A stretch of DNA of 64,000 nucleotides, taken from the NCBI GenBank assembly GCA_014904845.1, contig MU119202.1, forward strand, positions 248,001-312,000. The letters are read 5' to 3'. Made by a program: the position numbers and the translations under genes. Below the pieces are notes generated by a model, which was given only the letters and a program-made list of their open reading frames with translations, was not told where the DNA came from and did no database searches. Position 1 is the stretch's first letter. Every line of letters starts with the position of its first letter. Source of the stretch: Acephala macrosclerotiorum (lineage: Eukaryota; Ascomycota; Leotiomycetes; Helotiales; Mollisiaceae). Positions 58,496-64,000 of the stretch are shown piece after piece.

Positions 58496-59783
58496 ATGCC
58501 GCTCACCAGGAGCAACAAGCGGCTGAGGTCGTCTATCTCCGGGATGCGCCCATGGGAAAATGAATCCAGCGAGCCAACAGAGGCGGAAGAGGAAGAACAA
58601 TCGGCCGAAAAGAGCGCTCAAGACTCCTTGAAATCTGATACCCCGCCGCCAACTCGTCGACGACAACGAAAGGTACAAGACAACGCCATGTCTACCTCTT
58701 CGGGCACCCCGGAGTCGTGGATCTCGTCCTTCTGTTCTTTGCTGGGTCACGAGTACTTCGCCGAGATATCAGAGGATTTTATCGAGGATGACTTCAATTT
58801 GACAGGTCTGCAAGGTCAGGTTGCTATGTACAAGGAGGCGCTTGAGGTGAGTGCGCGCGTGCGCAAACTAATTTACGCGTTTAATAACATAATATAAGAT
58901 GATTCTCGATGTTGAGCCCGAGGAAGACGAAGACGATGAGGAGGATGAGGAAGAAGACGATGGTGACGATTCAGTTGAGGGCGAAGAACGCGCGAGTCGC
59001 AGAGGAGCCGCAGATCGAAGACACCATCGCATGGCCTCCGATCTCTCCATTATCGAGTCCTCCGCTGAAATGCTATATGGTCTGATCCACCAGCGCTTTA
59101 TCTGCTCACGCGTCGGTATTCAACAGATGTCTGAGAAGTACGAACTCAGCCATTTCGGTGTCTGCCCTCGAACCCTCTGCAACGGGACCCGCTGCCTCCC
59201 TGTTGGTATCTCTGATGTGCCCGGCGAAGATACTGTTAAGCTATTCTGCCCTTCCTGCATCGATATTTACGTTCCTCCCAACTCGCGCTTCCAGACCGTC
59301 GATGGCGCTTTCTTCGGCCGCACGTTTGGTGCTCTCTTCCTCCTCACGTTCCCCGATTACGATATCACCAAGAAGGGTGTTGAGCGCATAAACAACCTCG
59401 AGCATCCCAATGCACGGGGCAACACATTAAACAACAATGATGGCGAAGAAAAGGAGAAGATCAACGGCATGAACGCATCCAACCTTGCACCTGGGCTTGG
59501 CAATGGCAACACGTACGATCCCAAGATCTACGGCTTCAAGGTCTCCGAGCGTGCGCGAAGTGGTCCAAGGATGGGTTGGTTGAGAGACAAGCCTTCTGAC
59601 ATCCAGGAGCTGAACGAGGCTGCCGCCTACCACGCCGAGCATCCCGATTTCAGCGACGACGACGAAGCTAGCGCGAACGGAGCTGCCACCAACACTAGAC
59701 CTCCTCGCCCGCCTCGACGAACAACTCGACGAACCAACGGCGGAAGCCCTATGTCCGTTGAGGCCAACGGGCAAGGACTCTAA
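58496..59783 (+). CDS. CKB1: Casein kinase II regulatory (beta) subunit
   Basis: Two exons (58496-58846, 58899-59783, both phase 0) give 411 residues, longer than animal CK2 beta (215) but in the fungal range. The fold starts at WISSFCSLLGHEYFAEISED and continues YGLIHQRFICSRVGIQQMSE. The zinc site that drives dimerisation is intact: CPRTLC with Cx4C spacing and CPSC in LFCPSCIDIY, followed by FPDY. An acidic insert (DEEDEEEDD, residues about 125-145) begins just after the exon junction. The C-terminal 150 residues are disordered. The subunit tethers two catalytic subunits and selects substrates in nucleus and cytosol. Whether it corresponds to yeast CKB1 or CKB2 is inferred from the acidic insert. 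Confidence 0.93.
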
Positions 59784-60676
59784 AATTGCTTTTCTATCAA
59801 AATTTGACATTGCGGGCGTTTCAAGGATGGGATTCTGAAGAATAACGTTTAGAGACGGACTTATGTTCTTTATGGCAGCGATTGCATATGGGTGGAACGT
59901 GTGGAATACCTGCTTCATGATTGCATGATAATTAAGCTGGTGAAGACCTTGCACTGGTTAGTTGAGCTTACGGGAATGATACCACGATGCGCTACTTCAA
60001 CTACAATTTCTAGCATTGATGGTGATTGTTGACAAAATTCTCACCAACATCTTCGTTCCTGACTCTTCCTTCAACTTTTACAATGCCTGGTTCGTTCCTG
60101 CCAGATTGATCAAACAAGTGCTCTTTCCCAGTTCTGCAAGCGCATCTAGACTATGAATGTGAGTCGAACCTGTCACGGTCCCGACTTCTGCTCCACGCAA
60201 GAGCCGCTATCCTCTGAAAATAACGCGCATCTTCTTCCTGCCATCGCTCTTTTTACTTCCTTTGTGGCTCTTTTGCTATTATGAGTTCCAAGTCCCACAA
60301 AATGTCCAAAGTGAACTGAAAGAATGAAATAGACCTAAAGACTCTTCTATGGCTTCACCATTGTCAGTACTTGAATTGGTAACGCGATAGGTTCGTTATC
60401 ATACGTCAGCTTAAGCAGTCCTGCGGCGGCGCGTTGGGCTGAAAGGGTCATTGTCCCAAATAATGACATTGTTGCCAAGTTCAACAACAATGTACTTGTT
60501 CTCCGCGCATCACAACGAGAACAGGTCCAAGTGTTTTCATCTCACGGCCTATATCTCGACCCTTCCCAGCTCCCATTCCATCTTACCATCCTCATCAGTA
60601 TATTTGACTTTGACACTTCACTCCAGCATTCAATTCATAAGCAATTCCACAGTTACCTTCACATTCAATTCTCAGA
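59784..60676. other. Intergenic, no gene seen
   Basis: About 0.9 kb after CK2 beta. Short frames and T-rich tracts, no gene seen. Confidence 0.45.
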
Positions 60677-60859
60677 ATGTGTGTTCTTAACAAAATCATC
60701 TATCTCGGCTGCAACTGCACCAAGAGAGATGTATTCACTTGCTACGCTCTGCCACCCAACCTGGCCGAGCGACCCGACCTTTGTCCTCGGAAATTTAGCA
60801 AGAAGGTGGTGGAGAAGAAGGGGAAGTGTGGGGATTGCAAGCGCAAGTCGCGGAAGTAG
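60677..60859 (+). CDS. Candidate small Cys-rich protein, 60 residues
   Basis: An ATG frame with seven cysteines: MCVLNKIIYLGCNCTKRDVF, C in the next few residues, CPRKF, then CGDC and a Lys/Arg tail (KRKSRK). Many fungi carry families of such short cytosolic Cys-rich ORFs beginning MC, often zinc-binding-like, of unknown function. There is no signal peptide. The leader is pyrimidine-rich. A downstream exon is not evident. Confidence 0.45.
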   Translation: MCVLNKIIYLGCNCTKRDVFTCYALPPNLAERPDLCPRKFSKKVVEKKGKCGDCKRKSRK

Positions 60860-61433
60860 CGTGACTTCCTTCGGAAGTAAGTGACTTGGTCCTGGTGATC
60901 GATCGCAAAGAGGATCCGAGGAAGCGAGAAAAGTAGGTAAGAATGAAAGAAACTTCCCTCCAAAAGTTTTTGGTGAATGGTGTCTTTGTGACCAATGTAT
61001 GTAACTGTACCTTCTCTTGTGAGATCTTCTTTGACCTATTGTCGTCCTTTCGCTTTTCACCTTGTCTCTTTCTTTTATAGCAGCTGAAGAAGTAAGCTCG
61101 CCATTGTCCCCCTTCCATTGATTTTACCTTCGCCTTGTCATGCCAACAAACGAACCAAGGCATTATGCATCGCTACACAGAATGAGCTTTATATCGACGC
61201 ACGAGTCCCATTTTCTCGATGCACAGGGGGCATTGTCGATGAAGACTTCCACAAGGATGTGGGAAAGTATAAGAATGGTATTGTTCTCTAAACAAGAAGC
61301 TTCCCTCAAATCAATTCGCTAGCATACAAAAACATTATCATACTCCTACAATTTTCATACACACAATCCCACTTTCCGCTTTCATAAAAAAAAGTTAAAT
61401 TATAACTTCACTTCATACAACTCATAAACATTC
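60860..61433. other. Intergenic, no gene seen
   Basis: Promoter of the amidoligase-like gene, with an A/T-rich stretch just before its ATG. Confidence 0.5.
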
Positions 61434-62786
61434 ATGGACGCCATCGAAATTTTCTCTCCATTTGACTCACAAAATCCAACCGACGTAGTCGAGAGCAATA
61501 AGCTATCCTTCGGGATTGAGCTCGAATTCAACGTCATAGTACTAGAAGATGGAGAAAGGGACCCTCACCCGCAGGACGACCGCAAAGTCCACGGTCTAAT
61601 TCCAGCCGGAAGTAAGATCTCTCCCCAACTTGGCGCCAGTATTCTGGTTGGACAATTTGTCCGTAGGAAAATCGCTAGCAGCCTCAACCAAACCTTCGGC
61701 CAAACACAAGTCCACTTCACGAAAGCTAATACACCACCACAAGATTTCAAAGCCTTGACAGCTGAGCAACACCGCGACGGATCATTGAGCAAATGGATCG
61801 TCCAAACAGACGGCAGTGTAGCACCTCCCCGGGACCGAGACACTTTCAACTACAAATTCGTACCAGTTGAGGTATGCTCCCCAGCATTCATTTATTCTGA
61901 CGTAGCAGTATCTCACGCGATGCGAATAGTGGACCACCTCACCGACACCTACCGCACAAACGTCAACACCTCAGCCGGCCTACACATCCACATCGGCTGC
62001 CAAAACGCCGGCTTCAGCCTCCCACACTTGAGGAAAATCTGTGCTCTGATCTGGACATTCGAGACCTATTTCTTCTACTTGGTAGGAGAACACAGATGGA
62101 ACGAAAATCATTGCGAGTACCTAACCAAAAGATCCCGTCTGGCTTTAGCAGTTGCTGCAGATAACTATGGTTGCGATCGAAATACGATTTTGAAGCAAGG
62201 ATTGGATAAAATACTCGCGGTAACGGATCACGATAAGCTTATCAGTCTTATGACTCGTAATGGTGATCGTTTAGGTGTTAATTTTCAGCAGCTTGAGACG
62301 GCGGATGGGAAAGTCAAGAGTGCTGTTTCTTCTGGTTCGGAGATGAGTTCTGATTCTGATGAAGGGAGACTAAGTCCTCCCGCGAGGAAAGGTGAGGAAA
62401 TGGAAAACGTCGAGCCGACAATTCATATCTCGAAGAACACAATTGAGATCAGATTGCACGAAGGCACGCTCCAATCAGATGAAATCTACCATTGGATTCA
62501 ACTTTGGATCGGTGTGGTCCAATTTGCTCATGTTACTGACAGTTCCAATTTGGAGAAATGGCTGTACAGTCACATTGATGACAACGATGAGAGCTATGAT
62601 CCTATCCAGCTTTTGAGTGCGATGAAGTTGGATCACGAGAGTTGGTATTATGGTATCAAGACTTCGGCGAGACGCTCGGGTGGTGGAGAAGCTGATTTGG
62701 AGAAGATCAGAGATCTGGCTACGATTCAGTGGCCTGCTGGAACACCCGCGAGGTCCCAGAACTTGTGGACTCTCTCTGACAGTTGA
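61434..62786 (+). CDS. Putative amidoligase (Amidoligase_2 family)
   Basis: Intronless, 450 residues. Signature blocks of the fungal Amidoligase_2 group: LSFGIELEFNVIV near residue 25, QTDGSVAPP, FVPVEVCSPAF, the His-rich TSAGLHIHIGC, and KNTIEIRLHEGTLQSDEIYH with Arg/His near the end. These belong to the glutamine-synthetase/COOH-NH2 ligase superfamily and would form an ATP-dependent amide or peptide bond. The acidic GIELEF and the HIH motif are the likely metal/ATP ligands. A disordered insert (SGSEMSSDSDEGR) interrupts the domain at about 305. No cyclase, peptide or transporter gene is adjacent. Confidence 0.8.
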   Translation: MDAIEIFSPFDSQNPTDVVESNKLSFGIELEFNVIVLEDGERDPHPQDDRKVHGLIPAGSKISPQLGASILVGQFVRRKIASSLNQTFGQTQVHFTKANTPPQDFKALTAEQHRDGSLSKWIVQTDGSVAPPRDRDTFNYKFVPVEVCSPAFIYSDVAVSHAMRIVDHLTDTYRTNVNTSAGLHIHIGCQNAGFSLPHLRKICALIWTFETYFFYLVGEHRWNENHCEYLTKRSRLALAVAADNYGCDRNTILKQGLDKILAVTDHDKLISLMTRNGDRLGVNFQQLETADGKVKSAVSSGSEMSSDSDEGRLSPPARKGEEMENVEPTIHISKNTIEIRLHEGTLQSDEIYHWIQLWIGVVQFAHVTDSSNLEKWLYSHIDDNDESYDPIQLLSAMKLDHESWYYGIKTSARRSGGGEADLEKIRDLATIQWPAGTPARSQNLWTLSDS

Positions 62787-63106
62787 GGTACTTAATGATT
62801 AATGAAAACGTATAAAAATATCTCGTTCTGTTTCAACCTGTATACCTAACTTGGACAAAGTGATTGTGTGAACATGCAACCTGGTGCAAATGTGATTCAG
62901 AAAGACTCATAAACCAAAAGAGTTGTTGAAGGGAGAATGACTGGATCCACCTGTGAGTCGCTGCTGTACCAAGAGGATCTTTTCAATGTCCCTCCAATCT
63001 GCGTGCTCCTAAAGTGCATCTCTCAACCTATCAATCTCAAAAATATTCACCCACCCACTATCGGTATGCTCCGAATCACGTCTACTCATAGCAAAAACAC
63101 TCTCTG
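62787..63106. other. Intergenic, no gene seen
   Basis: Short gap after the amidoligase gene. The left part is its 3' UTR. Confidence 0.5.
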
Positions 63107-63386
63107 CTAGTACTTGCAAAGCCGCGCTACTCTATCTCTTCTCATATCCCGCCTTTCTTCAGGCGCGATGTAATGGGGTGTCGATATCGTCTCGACATAG
63201 TGTGGTATCGAATCTAACTTCTTGTATAGCTCTTGGGCGATAGGTGGAACAGGATGAGCTTCGACTGAGATTGGGTCCTCAGAGATTGGAGCAGGGCTCT
63301 TTGTCCCTGACTGACAGGCAGGGGTAGTGCATGTAGATCTCCTGCTTGCCGCAGCATTGGTAGGTGTGTATTGCGCAGAAGCGCAT
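63107..63386 (-). CDS. Small gene with ambiguous frame or splice structure
   Basis: From ATG 63386 one frame reads a Cys-rich start (MRFCAIHTYQCCGKQEIYMH then YPC) and stops at 63279. Another frame reads a very protein-like end (LYKKLDSIPHYVETISTPHY, then IAPEERRDMRRDR), stopping at 63107-63109. A 51-nt intron with donor GTCAGT (in CTGCCT|GTCAGT) and an ATCTCAG acceptor could link the first frame to a different tail, but the phase does not reach the protein-like end. So either splicing is unusual or there is a frameshift. Not recognised. Possibly one of the small Cys-rich fungal families. Confidence 0.35.
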
Positions 63387-63932
63387 TTCTAGAGCGCTGA
63401 TAGGAAAGGAGATAAGATGAGAGTGGGAGAAAGTCGATTTTGAGAAAAGATTGCTTGATGAATTTGTGCGTGTCGACGAGAAGCTGACGTGTTTTTCGAA
63501 GAACAAAGACTTCAACCTCCGGAATTCGATCCCCTTTGTTCAAGAAGTCGGAAACTCGAGGTTGCGGATCTCACTTGACCTTTGGTATAGGAAATAACGG
63601 AACGACGGCTACAGTGCAATGCTACATCAAGGAGCTGAAGTGAAGATACCAAACATTTAGTGACGAGCGAGTAATGACACATTAGCAACTTTGCGGAAGT
63701 GGCCTCCCGAAACGAAGATGTTGAACATTCGAAACAAAGAAGCGAGTAAGGCTGATTACCAAAATGATTCTCCTGGACCACTCACCTTTGTGGGTGGAAT
63801 CTCTGTGGCAAAGCTCTAAAAGAAGTTGGCCATTCTAACCAAACCAACGCTTCTATATGTATGGTCATAATCAAATGCTATGCCCAAGTCTAATACAATG
63901 CAAACACAATGCTCTACATGGCCATGATTTTC
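63387..63932. other. Intergenic, no gene seen
   Basis: Upstream of the small minus-strand gene. Overlapping minus-strand frames of about 90 codons lack recognisable features. Confidence 0.4.
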
Positions 63933-64000
63933 TTATGCCTCTTGACGGTCAACAACGATGTCGTAATCTTGACCGACATCCTCGTATCGAGAATGTATTG
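63933..64000 (-). CDS. C-terminal end of an unidentified protein (partial)
   Basis: Read on the minus strand, one frame is open from the edge and gives a protein-like tail (RYEDVGQDYDIVVDRQEA) ending at the stop complementary to 63933-63935. Too short to identify. The gene continues beyond the window. Confidence 0.4.
   Translation of the reverse strand, partial: IHSRYEDVGQDYDIVVDRQEA

Overview
The window is nuclear DNA of a filamentous ascomycete (Pezizomycotina). Coding regions carry short GT-AG introns, mostly 50-100 nt. Gene content is typical of that group: a copper-fist regulator, a Zn2Cys6 regulator, a Sip5-like protein, GH125, a BVMO and a CCC1-type transporter. A Leotiomycete fits the overall feel, but that is inference. 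No rRNA, tRNA, CRISPR array or intact transposon was seen. Most gene models here were rebuilt by joining reading frames across splice sites and checking phase, so exon borders are predictions.

Left third (1-18.6 kb) is dense and mostly housekeeping. It holds the tail of a + strand gene, a GPI-anchored Ser/Thr-rich surface protein, a cytochrome b5/AT-hook fusion, mitoribosomal mL50, a small Cys-rich membrane protein, a TmpA-like membrane oxidoreductase, and a zeta-class GST/maleylacetoacetate isomerase. These are followed by a Cox14-like assembly factor, a DUF2458-like protein, a conserved disordered protein, DAHP synthase with two perfect CpcA/Gcn4 boxes upstream, and D-arabinose dehydrogenase (Ara2).

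Middle (18.6-41.5 kb) is looser and shows gene decay. It holds weak small genes, the large Sip5-like gene, a frameshifted DUF924-like gene, and a CCC1/VIT1-like iron transporter with a textbook CBC:HapX plus GATA element just upstream. There is a broken small gene at about 30.2 kb and an amino-acid permease pseudogene lacking several membrane helices. Next to the permease sit an intact DUF1989 gene and an Asp/Glu-racemase-like gene arranged tail to tail, which look like a small nitrogen-compound catabolic group whose importer has died. GH125 alpha-mannosidase, some coding-like relics and the copper-fist regulator follow.

Right third (41.5-64 kb) holds EFM7, a DOPA-dioxygenase-like gene, a 3-kb gap with no convincing gene, a Zn2Cys6 regulator, a JmjC/cupin-8 protein, a Baeyer-Villiger monooxygenase and an EthD-like protein. 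The last four could form a small regulated cluster. After them come CK2 beta, a 60-residue Cys-rich ORF, a standalone amidoligase-2 protein, an ambiguous small gene and the tail of a - strand gene.

Metal handling recurs: a copper regulator, a vacuolar iron transporter with iron-type control, and ferric-reductase-like TmpA. The genes are scattered, so this is a theme rather than a cluster.
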